A stretch of 64,000 nt of DNA. Source: Marinobacter sp. F4216. GTDB lineage: Bacteria; Pseudomonadota; Gammaproteobacteria; Pseudomonadales; Oleiphilaceae. The notes under the pieces were generated by a model. It was not told where the DNA came from, made no database searches, and saw nothing but the letters and a program-made list of their open reading frames with translations. The DNA lies in assembly GCF_019931195.1 (NCBI RefSeq), contig NZ_JAIOUO010000001.1, forward strand, positions 1 through 64,000, written 5' to 3'. The translations under genes were made by a program, and so were the position numbers. Each line of letters starts with the position of its first letter. Position 1 is the stretch's first letter. Positions 17,124 through 31,034 of this stretch are shown here, one piece after another.

Positions 17124-18842
17124 ATGACATGGAGTCAGCGGCTGGCGTCTGGTCTGAAAGCCTGGCGTTACGGCTCCGTGCTGGGTGTTTTCCTGCTGGT
17201 GGTGGGGGTGCTCGGCTGGCGCCTGGTTGACTTGCATGTCGTTGATAACGAATTTCTCCGCAAGCAGGGTGACGTTCGAACCATCCGGGTCGAAACGATT
17301 GACGCTCATCGTGGCGTGATCACTGATCGGCACGGGGAGCCCCTGGCTGTTAGCACGCCCGTGCAGACCATCTGGGCAAACCCTTCTGAAATCGATCCGG
17401 ATCAGGACCGTCTGACTCATCTCGCCCGTCTGCTTGGACTGAATGAAGCCACGTTGCGTGAGCGTCTGAAACGCTATGCCGGACGGGAATTCATTTACCT
17501 ACGTCGGAAAGTACAGCCTGGACTGGCGCGACAGGTGACAGAACTCGATATCGATGGGGTGTACTCACGACAGGAATACCGTCGTTATTATCCGGCCAGC
17601 GAAGTGACCGCTCACGTCGTTGGCTTTACCGATATTGATGAACGTGGTCAGGAAGGAATGGAACTGGCCTATAACCAGTGGTTGTCTGGCGAGCCGGGCA
17701 AGAAGCGGGTGCTCAAGGATAACCGGGGACGCGTGATCAAGGATCTTACATTGATCCGTGACGCCCGCCCGGGTAACGGCCTCCAGTTAAGTATCGATCT
17801 GCGTCTCCAGTATCTGGCATACCGCGAACTCAAGGCGGTCGTGAACGCCCACAACGCGAGAGGCGGCACGCTGGTGATGCTGGATTCGGACACCGGCGAA
17901 GTGCTGGCCATGGTGAATCAGGGGGCTTACAACCCGAATGACCGAAATCAGCTGGCGGCGGAAAATCTCAGGAACAAAGCGATCACGGATTTGTTCGAAC
18001 CCGGGTCGACCATGAAGCCCATTACGATGGCGGCGGCCCTGGAATCGGGCAACTATCAACCGGAAACCACCATTGATACGGCGCCGGGGTTCCGGCGCTT
18101 TGGTCGTTTTACGATCCGGGATCATCGTAATTACGGTGTGATGGATCTGACCGATATCATCGCCAAGTCCAGCAACGTGGGTATCAGCAAGATCGCCACG
18201 GACATCGGTGGTGATGCCATTCGTGATCTGTACAGCCGGCTTGGTCTCGGTCAGCCAACGGGTATTGGATTCCCCGGTGAGGCGGTGGGCGTGCTGCCGT
18301 CTCCGCCCAAATGGCGTCCGGTGGAAGAGGCGACGCTGTCCTACGGCTACGGCATGAGTGTTAATGCCTTACAGCTTGCTCAAGCGTATATGGTCATTGC
18401 TAATGGAGGCATCCGTCATCCCCTGAGTCTGATCAAGCTGGACGGCGAGCCGCAGGGCCACCGGGTGATCTCGGAAAAGGTGACTCACCAGGTTCGGAAC
18501 ATGCTGCGCGAAGTGGTTGAAAACGGTACCGGAAAGCGCGCGCAGCCGGGCTTCTACTCCGCTGGCGGCAAGACCGGAACCGTACACCTGGTGGGCGAGC
18601 AGGGCTACCAGGATAGCGAATACAAGGCGATTTTTGCCGGCATGGCGCCGATTGAAAATCCCAGGATTGTTGCCGTTGTGGCGGTCGATGCGCCGCAATC
18701 AGGAGAGTACTATGGTGGGGAGGTGGCCGCGCCGGTCTTCGCACGGGTTATGAGTGATGCGCTCCGCCTGTTGAACGTGAAGCCTGAGCTGGAGGTTGGG
18801 AGTCGTCAGACGGCCGGCCTGCCGGTTGGGGAGCGAGGCTAA
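17124..18842 (+). CDS. ftsI: Peptidoglycan transpeptidase FtsI (PBP3)
   Basis: FtsI is the septal class B penicillin-binding protein that crosslinks peptidoglycan with FtsW. Counted from this start it has 572 residues. It has an N-terminal membrane anchor (about 16-36), the non-catalytic PBP dimer domain, and a transpeptidase domain with S295-TMK298, the S349-SN351 motif and K483-TGT. The ATG is preceded by CAGGGA six bases upstream; a GTG ten codons earlier (17094) is open but lacks a good ribosome binding site. It ends four bases before murE. Confidence 0.97.
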   Translation: MTWSQRLASGLKAWRYGSVLGVFLLVVGVLGWRLVDLHVVDNEFLRKQGDVRTIRVETIDAHRGVITDRHGEPLAVSTPVQTIWANPSEIDPDQDRLTHLARLLGLNEATLRERLKRYAGREFIYLRRKVQPGLARQVTELDIDGVYSRQEYRRYYPASEVTAHVVGFTDIDERGQEGMELAYNQWLSGEPGKKRVLKDNRGRVIKDLTLIRDARPGNGLQLSIDLRLQYLAYRELKAVVNAHNARGGTLVMLDSDTGEVLAMVNQGAYNPNDRNQLAAENLRNKAITDLFEPGSTMKPITMAAALESGNYQPETTIDTAPGFRRFGRFTIRDHRNYGVMDLTDIIAKSSNVGISKIATDIGGDAIRDLYSRLGLGQPTGIGFPGEAVGVLPSPPKWRPVEEATLSYGYGMSVNALQLAQAYMVIANGGIRHPLSLIKLDGEPQGHRVISEKVTHQVRNMLREVVENGTGKRAQPGFYSAGGKTGTVHLVGEQGYQDSEYKAIFAGMAPIENPRIVAVVAVDAPQSGEYYGGEVAAPVFARVMSDALRLLNVKPELEVGSRQTAGLPVGERG

Positions 18843-18846
18843 ACCT

Positions 18847-20331
18847 ATGTGCATCACATCCCTCAGTACGCTGCTACACGATATTGTTCCGGTGCCGTCG
18901 GTCTTCGACGTCACCATTCATGGCCTGAAAACGGATAGCCGGGATGTAAAATCCGGTGATGCGTTTGTGGCTCTGGCGGGTACCACTACGCCAGCAGACC
19001 ATTACGTCGGTGATGCCGTGGCTGCAGGTGCAACGGTGGTTCTTCTGGAGTCAGGACAGGCCGGTGAGTGTCGTGAGTATCACGGTGCTCTGGTCGTGCC
19101 CGTGGCTGGCCTGCGCGGATTGCTGGGCAAAATTGCCGACCGGTTCTATGAGCATCCCTCCCAGCGGCTTGCGCTGGTGGGTGTAACCGGGACCAATGGA
19201 AAAACATCTGTTACTCAATATATTGCAGGCCTTCTCAACGCTACCGGGATGCCTTGTGGCGTGATGGGGACGGTAGGGTACGGCATGCCGGACGCTCTGA
19301 CGCCGTCCACCCATACTACGCCTGACGTCGTGCGAGTGAACCGGGAACTGTCGCGCATTGTCAGTGCCGGTGGCCGGGCTGCGGTCATGGAAGTGTCTTC
19401 CCATGCATTGGATCAGGGGCGGGTCGCGGATCTGGTCTTCCGGGCCGCGGTGTTCACGAACCTGACCCGGGATCACCTGGATTATCACGGCACCATGGAT
19501 GCCTATGGCGAAGCCAAGGCGAAGCTGTTTTTCCGTGAAGAACTGAATTTCGCAGTGATCAATTTTGACGACCCCTTCGGACGGCAACTGTTCGAGCAGC
19601 TTCAGGGTCGTTGCGATCGGGTTCGTTACAGTTTGCACGAATCCCAGACGGAATTGTGGCTCACTGACTTTGCCCCGACGGATGACGGTTTCAAGGCAAC
19701 GGTAGACGGTCAGTGGGGGGCTTTTGCTATTTCCGTGCCGCTGATGGGCAGCTTCAACGCAAGTAACCTACTGGCGGCGATGGCAACGGTCCTGAGCCTG
19801 GGGACCCCGGTTGAGCGGGTGCAGCAGGCCGTGCGGAGTCTCACTCCGCCCCCGGGGCGGCTGGAATCCTTTTTTGGCACCGATGGTGTCCGGGTCGTGG
19901 TGGATTACGCGCACACTCCCGATGCCCTGGCCAATGCACTGTCCGCGTTGCGGCCTCATGTGGCAGGTCGATTGATTTGTGTATTTGGCTGCGGCGGCGA
20001 CCGGGACTCCGGCAAGCGGCCGGAAATGGCTCGTGAAGCAGAAAAAGGTGCCGACATTGTCATCGTCACGGATGACAATCCCCGAACCGAAGCCCCCTCG
20101 GACATTGTTCGGGACATACTTGGCGGCTTCAGCTCACCGGACACAGCAACGGTGATTCATGATCGGGCCGAGGCTATCGGTCATGCCGTGCAGATGGCGG
20201 GGCCGGATGATCTGGTGCTGGTCGCCGGCAAGGGCCATGAAACTTACCAGGACATAGCGGGTACCAAGCATCCGTTTAATGATGCGGAACAGGTACAGCT
20301 GGCACTGAAAGACCAGGGAGGTGCGTCATGA
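18847..20331 (+). CDS. murE: UDP-MurNAc-tripeptide ligase, meso-diaminopimelate adding
   Basis: MurE adds the third stem-peptide residue in the cytosol using ATP. The 494-residue protein has the Mur ligase P-loop GVTGTNGKTSVTQY (about residues 113-126) and the central and C-terminal Mur domains. The D410-NPR413 motif indicates meso-diaminopimelate rather than lysine as the amino acid added. The ATG five bases after the ftsI stop gives the family N-terminus. It overlaps murF by four bases (ATGA). Confidence 0.97.
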   Translation: MCITSLSTLLHDIVPVPSVFDVTIHGLKTDSRDVKSGDAFVALAGTTTPADHYVGDAVAAGATVVLLESGQAGECREYHGALVVPVAGLRGLLGKIADRFYEHPSQRLALVGVTGTNGKTSVTQYIAGLLNATGMPCGVMGTVGYGMPDALTPSTHTTPDVVRVNRELSRIVSAGGRAAVMEVSSHALDQGRVADLVFRAAVFTNLTRDHLDYHGTMDAYGEAKAKLFFREELNFAVINFDDPFGRQLFEQLQGRCDRVRYSLHESQTELWLTDFAPTDDGFKATVDGQWGAFAISVPLMGSFNASNLLAAMATVLSLGTPVERVQQAVRSLTPPPGRLESFFGTDGVRVVVDYAHTPDALANALSALRPHVAGRLICVFGCGGDRDSGKRPEMAREAEKGADIVIVTDDNPRTEAPSDIVRDILGGFSSPDTATVIHDRAEAIGHAVQMAGPDDLVLVAGKGHETYQDIAGTKHPFNDAEQVQLALKDQGGAS

Positions 20332-21719
20332 TGCGCGCTTTCTCACTGCAAGAAGCCCGCCAATGGATGGGCGCGACCAGCTCTGCGGAAGGGCTGGAGA
20401 ACAGCACGTTTACTGGTGTCTCTACGGATACCCGGTCACTGGCGCGCGGCGAGCTGTTCGTGGCGCTGCGGGGTGACAACTTTGACGGGCACCGGTTCCT
20501 GCAGAAGGCAAAAGAACTGGGTGCTGTCGCAGCCGTGGTGGACACAGAAGATGCATCCGTTGATCTGCCCCAGCTCATGGTGGCGGATACGGTGGATGCT
20601 CTGGCCAGGCTGGCGGCCGGGAATCGCGACGCCAGTGCTGCGCGACTGGTGGCGGTGACTGGCAGCAGTGGCAAGACCACCGTTCGGGAAATGACCGCAG
20701 CGATCCTGTCCCGGATGGGGCCGACCCTGGCTACCTCGGGCAACCTGAACAACCACATCGGCGTGCCGTTGACCTTGTTTGGTTTAACCCCTGAACATCG
20801 GTACGGTGCTATTGAACTGGGTGCCAGTGGTCTGGGAGAAATCGCCCATACCGTGGCTATTACCCGGCCCCAGGCAGTCATTCTGACCAACGCGGGTCAG
20901 GCGCACCTTGAGGGCTTTGGCAGTTACCAGAACATCATTCTCGCCAAGGGCGAGATCATCGATGGCGTCGAGGACGGCGGTCTGGTGGTACTGAATCGTG
21001 ACGATCCGGCCTTTGACCAGTGGAAGGCCCGCGCCGGTGGGCGCCGGGTGGCCAGTGTCAGCCGCCTTGACCACCCGGAAGCCGATTATCGCAGCGTCGC
21101 GGAGGCGTTTGATGGTGAAGGTCAGCGCCTGCGGGTAACTGGCCCCGGAAACTGGCGTTGCACGGTGTACCTTGCGCTCGAGGGAGAGCACAATCTCACC
21201 AACGTGGCCCTCGCCATTGCAGCTGCCCGCGAACTGGGTGCCAATGACGATGCCATCGTTGAGGGGCTCGGAGCGCTGCAGCCAGTAAAGGGGCGCCTGC
21301 AGAGCATGCAATTGGCGCCGGGGCTGACGGTCATTGATGACAGCTACAACGCGAATCCGTCGTCTATCAAGGCAGCACTGAGTGTGCTGGCCTCAAGAGA
21401 TGGGCAACGTGTTGCGGTGCTGGGTGCGATGGCAGAACTGGGCGAGGATGCCCTGGCGTTGCATCACGAAGTGGGTGAGTTCGCCCGCAAACAAAATATT
21501 GATCGGTTGCTGACCGTCGGGCCTGGCTGCGAGGGCTATGTCCAGGGATTCGGTTCAGCGGCAGAAAGTTTCCAGACCCACGACGAGGCTGTTGAGGCGA
21601 TTGTTGCCAGCCAGCAGCCTCCCATGACGGTGTTGGTGAAAGGTTCTCGCAGTTCCGCCATGGATCGCGTGGTGGAGGGAATTCGGAAAAAGGTGAATAA
21701 CTCATGCTGCTCTGGCTAA
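20328..21719 (+). CDS. murF: UDP-MurNAc-pentapeptide synthetase
   Basis: MurF joins D-Ala-D-Ala to UDP-MurNAc-tripeptide, the last cytosolic ligase step. It has 463 residues. N-terminal substrate domain: [22 protein letters not shown] loop: [15 protein letters not shown]. It also has [13 protein letters not shown] and the C-terminal ATP-contact segment [17 protein letters not shown]. Two tandem ATG codons begin it; the first overlaps the murE stop. It overlaps mraY by 16 bases. Confidence 0.97.
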   Translation: MMRAFSLQEARQWMGATSSAEGLENSTFTGVSTDTRSLARGELFVALRGDNFDGHRFLQKAKELGAVAAVVDTEDASVDLPQLMVADTVDALARLAAGNRDASAARLVAVTGSSGKTTVREMTAAILSRMGPTLATSGNLNNHIGVPLTLFGLTPEHRYGAIELGASGLGEIAHTVAITRPQAVILTNAGQAHLEGFGSYQNIILAKGEIIDGVEDGGLVVLNRDDPAFDQWKARAGGRRVASVSRLDHPEADYRSVAEAFDGEGQRLRVTGPGNWRCTVYLALEGEHNLTNVALAIAAARELGANDDAIVEGLGALQPVKGRLQSMQLAPGLTVIDDSYNANPSSIKAALSVLASRDGQRVAVLGAMAELGEDALALHHEVGEFARKQNIDRLLTVGPGCEGYVQGFGSAAESFQTHDEAVEAIVASQQPPMTVLVKGSRSSAMDRVVEGIRKKVNNSCCSG

Positions 21720-22789
21720 CAGAGGTTTTGTCACAGTATTTCTCGGCCCTGACCGTGTTTCAGTATCTCACCCTGAGGGGGATACTTGGCACGCTCACGG
21801 CCCTGCTGATTTCCCTGATCATCGGTCCCTACATGATCCGGAAGCTCAGCCAGTACCAGATTGGTCAGGCGGTCAGGGACGACGGCCCGCAAACCCATTT
21901 GAGCAAGGCCGGCACCCCCACCATGGGCGGTGCGCTGATTCTGGTCGCCATTGGCATCAGTACCTTGTTGTGGGGCGACCTTAGCAACCGCTATGTTTGG
22001 GTCACCCTGCTGGTCACGCTGCTGTTCGGCGCCGTGGGCTGGGTGGATGACTACCGGAAGGTGGTTGAGCGCAACCCTCGCGGCCTGCCCGCCCGCTGGA
22101 AATATTTCTGGCAGTCGGTCATTGGTGCCGGTGCCGCTATTGCCCTGTATATGAGCGCCGCCTTGCCTCAGGAAACGTCCCTGTACGTGCCGTTCGTCAA
22201 GCAGGTATCGCTGACTCTCGGGCCGGTGGTGTTCATTTTGCTGACCTATTTCGTCATTGTCGGCAGCAGTAACGCGGTCAACCTGACCGATGGCCTGGAT
22301 GGTCTGGCGATCATGCCCACGGTAATGGTGGCGGCCGCATTGGCCATCTTTGCTTATCTGTCGGGACACGCCCAGTTTGCCGATTACCTGTTGATCCCTC
22401 ATTTGCCGGGTACCGGTGAGCTGATTGTATTCTGTGGCGCCATTGTTGGTGCCGGGCTGGGATTCCTGTGGTTCAACACTTATCCCGCGCAGGTGTTCAT
22501 GGGCGATGTTGGTGCGCTGGCTTTGGGTGCCGCCCTCGGCGTGGTGGCGGTCATTGTCAGGCAGGAAATCGTACTGTTCATCATGGGCGGAGTGTTCGTG
22601 ATGGAAACCATTTCGGTGATTCTTCAGGTGGGCTCCTACCGGCTTACCGGCCGGCGGATTTTCCGCATGGCGCCATTGCATCATCACTTTGAATTGAAAG
22701 GTTGGCCGGAACCCCGGGTGATTGTCCGTTTCTGGGTTATTACCGTTGTTCTGGTGTTGATTGGCCTTGCCAGTCTCAAGATTCGTTAA
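21704..22789 (+). CDS. mraY: Phospho-MurNAc-pentapeptide transferase
   Basis: MraY transfers phospho-MurNAc-pentapeptide to undecaprenyl phosphate, making lipid I on the inner face of the membrane. The 361-residue protein has about ten membrane helices. The cytoplasmic signatures are [20 protein letters not shown] (Asp pair), [32 protein letters not shown] and the histidine motif [11 protein letters not shown]. It starts inside the end of murF. Confidence 0.98.
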   Translation: MLLWLTEVLSQYFSALTVFQYLTLRGILGTLTALLISLIIGPYMIRKLSQYQIGQAVRDDGPQTHLSKAGTPTMGGALILVAIGISTLLWGDLSNRYVWVTLLVTLLFGAVGWVDDYRKVVERNPRGLPARWKYFWQSVIGAGAAIALYMSAALPQETSLYVPFVKQVSLTLGPVVFILLTYFVIVGSSNAVNLTDGLDGLAIMPTVMVAAALAIFAYLSGHAQFADYLLIPHLPGTGELIVFCGAIVGAGLGFLWFNTYPAQVFMGDVGALALGAALGVVAVIVRQEIVLFIMGGVFVMETISVILQVGSYRLTGRRIFRMAPLHHHFELKGWPEPRVIVRFWVITVVLVLIGLASLKIR

Positions 22790-22804
22790 GGGTACGTAGC
22801 GATT

Positions 22805-24145
22805 ATGAGTGTCATTGTTTCGGATCGTCGCACGCTGGTCGTAGGGCTCGGTAAAACCGGGCTTTCCTGCGTGCGCTATCTGTCCGAACAAGGCCGTGAG
22901 ATTGCGGTGGCTGACAGTCGTAACGCACCACCGGGCCTGGATGAGCTCAAGGCCGGATGGCCGGATGTGGCCATTCACCTGGGGCCGTTCGATCCGGAAC
23001 TTTTCCGCGGTTTCAATGAGCTTGTGGTCAGCCCCGGTATCAGTATTGCCGAGCCGGCCATCGCCGGAGCGGCTCAGGCCGGTGCCCGAATCCGTGGGGA
23101 TATTGATCTGTTTGCCGAGGCGGCAGACGCGCCGATTGTGGCGATTACCGGTTCCAACGGAAAAACCACGGTGACTTCCCTGGTCGGTGACATGGCCCGG
23201 GCAGCGGGCCGAAAGGTCGAAGTTGGCGGCAACATCGGAACCCCAGCGCTGGACCTGTTGGGCAGGGGCGCGGATCTGTATGTGCTGGAGCTATCGAGCT
23301 TCCAGCTGGAAACCACCGAAGAGTTGAACGCCCTGGCCGCGACAGTACTGAATATCAGCGACGACCACATGGACCGTTATCCGGACAAAATGGCCTATTA
23401 CCAGGCCAAGCAGCGGATTTTCCGGGGCTGTCGCAATGCGGTGGTCAACCTGGACGACGCGCTGAGCACGCCGATGGCGCGAGACACCCTGACGTTCATT
23501 TGCTTTGGCTTCAATCGGGTAAACCCGGAGACCTTCAGTACCCGGGATGATGATCAGGGTACCTGGATTACCTATGGTCTGGACAACTTGCTGCTCGCCA
23601 GCGAGCTGAAACTGATGGGCCGGCACAACCTGAGCAATGTGATGGCGGCGCTGGGGCTGGGCATGGCGGCGGGCCTGCCCATGGACGTCATGCTCGATGT
23701 GGCACGCAAGTTCCGTGGCCTGCCTCATCGGTGCGAGTTTGTGCGTGAGCTGGATGGTGTGGATTACATCAACGATTCCAAGGGCACCAATGTGGGGGCC
23801 TCGGTGGCGGCTATTGAAAGCCTCGTGCCCGATCAGGGCAAGATCGTGCTGATTGCCGGCGGCGATGGCAAGGGCGCTGAATTTGCACCGATGCAGGTGC
23901 CGGTTCGCCAGCATTGTCGGGCCCTGGTGCTGATTGGTCGGGATGCGGGCCTGATTGCAGAAGCGGTGGGCGACGGTGTCGATATTCAGTTCGCAGACTC
24001 GCTGGCGGACGCTGTGGTAGCGGCCAGGGAGCTTGCCAACGCGGGCGACCGGGTGGTGTTTTCCCCGGCGTGCGCCAGTTTCGACATGTTTCGTGACTAT
24101 GCCGACCGCGGAGACCAGTTCCGCGCTCGGGTGGAGGCTTTGTGA
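22805..24145 (+). CDS. murD: UDP-MurNAc-L-alanine:D-glutamate ligase
   Basis: MurD adds D-glutamate to UDP-MurNAc-L-Ala. The 446-residue protein has an N-terminal Rossmann-like domain starting TLVVGLGKTGLSCVRYL, the ATP loop ITGSNGKTTVTSLVG near residue 115, GNIGTPALDLL, and C-terminal DSKGTNVGASVAAIESL and IAGGDGKGAEF segments. It lies 15 bases after mraY and abuts ftsW with overlapping codons. Confidence 0.97.
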   Translation: MSVIVSDRRTLVVGLGKTGLSCVRYLSEQGREIAVADSRNAPPGLDELKAGWPDVAIHLGPFDPELFRGFNELVVSPGISIAEPAIAGAAQAGARIRGDIDLFAEAADAPIVAITGSNGKTTVTSLVGDMARAAGRKVEVGGNIGTPALDLLGRGADLYVLELSSFQLETTEELNALAATVLNISDDHMDRYPDKMAYYQAKQRIFRGCRNAVVNLDDALSTPMARDTLTFICFGFNRVNPETFSTRDDDQGTWITYGLDNLLLASELKLMGRHNLSNVMAALGLGMAAGLPMDVMLDVARKFRGLPHRCEFVRELDGVDYINDSKGTNVGASVAAIESLVPDQGKIVLIAGGDGKGAEFAPMQVPVRQHCRALVLIGRDAGLIAEAVGDGVDIQFADSLADAVVAARELANAGDRVVFSPACASFDMFRDYADRGDQFRARVEAL

Positions 24146-25344
24146 TGCAGGCAGGGGTAGCAATGCCAGATCACAATCAATGGTTGGGTGACATTCGTCC
24201 GCTGCCGATGCTGGTGATCAGCTCCATCGCGTTGCTGGTGCTGGGTATGGTGATGATTTCCTCTGCGTCCATGGACATGGCCACCGAGACCGTTAACAAC
24301 AGCTACCACTATGTGGTCCGGCAGATACTGTTCGCTGCCATGGGCTGCGTGATGGCGCTGGTAGCGGTGAATGTTCCGATGGCCTGGTGGGAGCGCAGCG
24401 GATGGTTGCTTCTTGGTATTGGCCTGCTGGTGCTGGTACTGGTTCTGACGCCTCTGGGCCGGACGGTTAATGGCTCCACCCGCTGGATTCCTTTTGGCCT
24501 GTTCAATATCCAGGTGTCGGAAGTTGCCAAGCTGTGCCTGATTGCCTACCTCGCCGGCTATGTCGTGCGTCGTCGGGATGAGCTGCTCAATACCTGGATG
24601 GGATTCTTCAAGCCGCTCATTGTGCTGGGTGTGGCCTCCATGCTGCTGGTGATCCAGCCGGACTTCGGGGCCACCGTGGTACTGGTGACCGCGGCTGCCG
24701 GCATGATTTTCCTGAGTGGTGTCCGCCTGACCCGATTTGTGCCCCTGATCGTGGTGCTGGGTGCTCTGGGCACCCTTCTGGTGGTCACGCAGCCGTACCG
24801 TCTCAAGCGAGTGGTCAGTTACCTGGATCCGTGGAAAGACCAGTTTGACAGTGGCTACCAGCTGACCCAGTCCCTGATTGCGTTTGGTCGCGGTGACTGG
24901 GGCGGTGTTGGTTTGGGCAATTCCATTCAGAAGCTGTTTTATCTGCCGGAGGCCCACACCGACTTTATCTTCGCCATCATTGCCGAGGAGTTTGGTCTGA
25001 TTGGATCATTGGCCGTCCTGGCGCTGTTCACCGTTCTGGTGGTGAGCGGATTCGTGATTGCCCGTCGGGCGGAAAAAGCCGGCATGCCGTTCGGTGCCTG
25101 TTTCGGTTATGGCCTGACGTTGCTGATCGGCCTCCAGGCCACCATCAATATTGCCGTCAGCACAGGCCTGTTGCCGACCAAGGGGCTGACACTTCCGCTC
25201 GTCAGCTACGGTGGTTCAAGCCTGATGATCGTGTGCGTGTGCATCGGTGTCCTGGCGCGGATTGAAATGGAACGGCTGGATCAAGAGCGGCAGGCCGCTG
25301 CGAAGACGGAGCCCAGAGTTCGGGGAGGTGCTGTGTATGACTGA
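24145..25344 (+). CDS. ftsW: Septal peptidoglycan polymerase FtsW
   Basis: FtsW is a SEDS-family glycosyltransferase that polymerises lipid II at the septum with FtsI. It has about 399 residues and ten membrane helices. Family motifs include NGSTRWIPFGLFNIQVSEVAK, YQLTQSLIAFGRGDWGGVGLGNS with the large periplasmic loop, AHTDFIFAIIAEEFGLIGS, and LLPTKGLTLPLVSYGGSSL near the end. The start may be ATG 24145 (overlapping the murD stop as TGATG), GTG one codon earlier, or ATG 24163 preceded by a GGGG-containing site. It overlaps murG by eight bases. Confidence 0.96.
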   Translation: MQAGVAMPDHNQWLGDIRPLPMLVISSIALLVLGMVMISSASMDMATETVNNSYHYVVRQILFAAMGCVMALVAVNVPMAWWERSGWLLLGIGLLVLVLVLTPLGRTVNGSTRWIPFGLFNIQVSEVAKLCLIAYLAGYVVRRRDELLNTWMGFFKPLIVLGVASMLLVIQPDFGATVVLVTAAAGMIFLSGVRLTRFVPLIVVLGALGTLLVVTQPYRLKRVVSYLDPWKDQFDSGYQLTQSLIAFGRGDWGGVGLGNSIQKLFYLPEAHTDFIFAIIAEEFGLIGSLAVLALFTVLVVSGFVIARRAEKAGMPFGACFGYGLTLLIGLQATINIAVSTGLLPTKGLTLPLVSYGGSSLMIVCVCIGVLARIEMERLDQERQAAAKTEPRVRGGAVYD

Positions 25345-26414
25345 ACCTCGTCGTTTCCTGATGATGGCGGGTGGCACCGGGGGGCATGTGTTCCCGGCAC
25401 TGGCAACTGCCCGGGCGCTGGAGAAAAAGGGGCACGAAGTCCACTGGCTGGGTGCCCAGGGTGGCATGGAAGAGCGGTTGATTGGTGATACCGACATCCC
25501 CCTGTCTCTCATCCACATTTCTGGCCTGCGGGGCAAGGGCAAGCTGGCCCTCTTGTTGGCACCATTCCGTCTGATGCGGGCGTTGGGTGAGGCTTTCACC
25601 ATTGTTCGCCAGATCAAGCCCGACTGTGTGGTGGGCATGGGCGGTTTTGTCACTGGTCCGGGTGGGGTGGCCGCCTGGCTGACCAAGACACCGCTGGTGA
25701 TCCACGAGCAGAACGCCATTGCCGGTATGACCAACCGTTTGCTGGTTCGCTTCTCGGAAACCGTGTTGGAAGCCTTTCCGGGCAGCTTTGAGGCCGGCGT
25801 GGTAACTCGCTGCACTGGTAACCCGATTCGCGAGGGGCTGTCAGCGCTGCCTGACCCGGACACGCGCCTGGCCAAGCGCGATGGGGCCCTGCGGGTGCTC
25901 GTGGTGGGGGGCAGCTTGGGTGCCCAGGTGTTTAACGAGACACTACCGGAGGCGCTTGCGCTGATGTCCGAGGCAGAACGGCCTCAGGTTCGCCATCAGT
26001 GCGGCGAGAAGAAAGTTGAACAGGCCCGTTCGGCCTATGAACGTCACGGGGTTGAGGCTAGTGTCGAGCCGTTCATCAAGGACATGGCGGAGGCTTACGA
26101 GTGGGCGGACATCGTGGTCTGCCGCTCCGGTGCACTGACCGTGTCCGAACTGTGTGCGGCAGGCGCCGGCGCCATCCTGGTGCCGTTCCCTCATGCGGTG
26201 GATGACCACCAGACCAAGAACGGGCAGCAAATGGTAAACGCCGGTGCGGCGATTCTGATCCCCCAGAGCAAACTGACAGCAGAAGGTCTTGCGGAAACGC
26301 TGGCGGGGTTGGCCAGGGATCGCAACCGGGTAATGAATATGGCGAAGGCCGCACGGACTCTGGCCCGCCCTGACGCAACGGAGAGAGTTGTGAATTACTG
26401 TCTGGAGGCCGCCA

Positions 26415-26422
<8 letters not shown>
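25337..26422 (+). CDS. murG: Lipid II synthase (UDP-GlcNAc transferase)
   Basis: MurG adds GlcNAc to lipid I on the cytoplasmic side to make lipid II. The 361-residue GT28 protein starts with the glycine-rich loop [15 protein letters not shown], has [13 protein letters not shown] and [12 protein letters not shown] in the acceptor domain, and [20 protein letters not shown] and [13 protein letters not shown] in the UDP-GlcNAc domain. The frame is open upstream within ftsW, but the ATG at 25337 gives the correct N-terminus. Start and ftsW stop overlap as ATGACTGA. Confidence 0.97.
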
Positions 26423-29659
<3,237 letters not shown>

Positions 29660-29694
29660 GAAAGGTTAATTCAGACCACGGTTTGGTGAGATAC

Positions 29695-30930
29695 ATGTCA
29701 TCGGTTGAAACGGAAAATATGATTGTCGGCCTTGATATCGGCACGTCGAAAGTAGTTGCGATTGTCGGTAAGCGCAAAATGGACGGCACCATCGAGGTCG
29801 TGGGTATTGGCTCCCACCCCTCACGGGGGCTGAAGCGCGGGGTGGTCGTGAACATCGAGACCACCGTTCAGGCCATCCAGCGTGCGGTGGAAGAAGCCGA
29901 ACTGATGGCCGGTTGCCGGATCCACTCTGTTTATGCCGGGATCGCGGGGAGCCATATCAAGAGCCTGAACTCCCATGGCATCGTCGCCATTCGGGACCGG
30001 GAAGTGACCCAGGCGGACATCGACCGGGTGATCGATGCTGCCCAGGCGGTAGCCATTCCCGCCGACCAGAAAATACTGCACATCCTGCCGCAGGAGTTCG
30101 TCATTGACAGCCAGGAAGGCATCAAGGAACCCCTGGGTATGTCCGGTGTGCGTCTTGAAGCCAAGGTGCACCTGGTGACCTGCGCGGTGAACGCGGCGCA
30201 GAACATCGAAAAGTGCGTCAAGCGCTGCGGCCTCGAGGTCGATGACATCATCCTTGAGCAGCTGGCTTCCAGCCACGCCATCCTCACCGAGGACGAAAAA
30301 GAGCTGGGCGTATGCGTGGTGGATATCGGTGGCGGTACCACCGACATTGCCGTGTTCACCGGCGGCGCGATCCGCCACACCGCTGTGATCCCCATTGCCG
30401 GGGACCAGGTGACCAACGATATCGCCATGGCGCTTCGCACGCCGACCCAGAACGCGGAAGAGATCAAGATCAAGTACGCCTGTGCACTGACTCAGCTGGC
30501 CGGTGCCGATGAAACCATCAAGGTTCCGAGCGTGGGTGACAGGGCCCCACGGGATCTGTCTCGTCAGGCGCTGGCAGAAGTGGTCGAGCCCCGTTACGAA
30601 GAGCTCTTTACCCTGGTGCAGTCTGAACTGCGCCGGTCAGGGTTTGAGGACCTGATTCCAGCGGGGATCGTGATTACCGGTGGTTCCTCCACCATGGAAG
30701 GTGTGGTGGAGCTGGCCGAGGAAATTTTCCACATGCCGGTCCGGCTTGCGTCTCCGCAGGCGGTGTCGGGCATGACCGAAGTTGTCAATAACCCGATTTA
30801 CGCCACTGGCGTCGGGTTGTTGATTCACGGCTTCCGCCAGATGGATCTGGGGCGGACGCCGGTGCTCAAGAGCGAGGAAACACCATCGCTGGTTGAGCGA
30901 ATGAAGGCCTGGTTTACCGGTCAGTTTTGA
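29695..30930 (+). CDS. ftsA: Cell division protein FtsA
   Basis: FtsA is an actin-like ATPase that tethers FtsZ to the membrane. The 411-residue protein has phosphate loop 1 at IVGLDIGTSKVVAIVG, the 1C domain in place of actin subdomain 1B, VVDIGGGTTDIAVFTGG as the second phosphate loop, and the C-terminal amphipathic membrane-targeting helix SLVERMKAWFTGQF. The frame is open upstream into ftsQ, but ATG 29695, with GGTGA upstream, fits the family N-terminus. Confidence 0.96.
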   Translation: MSSVETENMIVGLDIGTSKVVAIVGKRKMDGTIEVVGIGSHPSRGLKRGVVVNIETTVQAIQRAVEEAELMAGCRIHSVYAGIAGSHIKSLNSHGIVAIRDREVTQADIDRVIDAAQAVAIPADQKILHILPQEFVIDSQEGIKEPLGMSGVRLEAKVHLVTCAVNAAQNIEKCVKRCGLEVDDIILEQLASSHAILTEDEKELGVCVVDIGGGTTDIAVFTGGAIRHTAVIPIAGDQVTNDIAMALRTPTQNAEEIKIKYACALTQLAGADETIKVPSVGDRAPRDLSRQALAEVVEPRYEELFTLVQSELRRSGFEDLIPAGIVITGGSSTMEGVVELAEEIFHMPVRLASPQAVSGMTEVVNNPIYATGVGLLIHGFRQMDLGRTPVLKSEETPSLVERMKAWFTGQF

Positions 30931-30977
30931 CGGTATCCATCTGGCAGTAAGTGAAGTAAACGAAGGTATCTCGAAAA

Positions 30978-30983
30978 TATAAT
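30978..30983 (+). promoter_or_regulatory. Probable -10 box of an ftsZ-proximal promoter
   Basis: TATAAT occurs in the 104-base ftsA-ftsZ gap. The hexamer 17 bases upstream (AGTAAA) is a poor -35. A small AGCCT-GAA-AGGCT stem follows. Extra promoters for ftsZ at this place are common in the family. Confidence 0.4.
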
Positions 30984-31034
30984 CGTGAACAACAGCCTGA
31001 AAGGCTTGAGAACTCACACGAAGGAGTTGGGGAA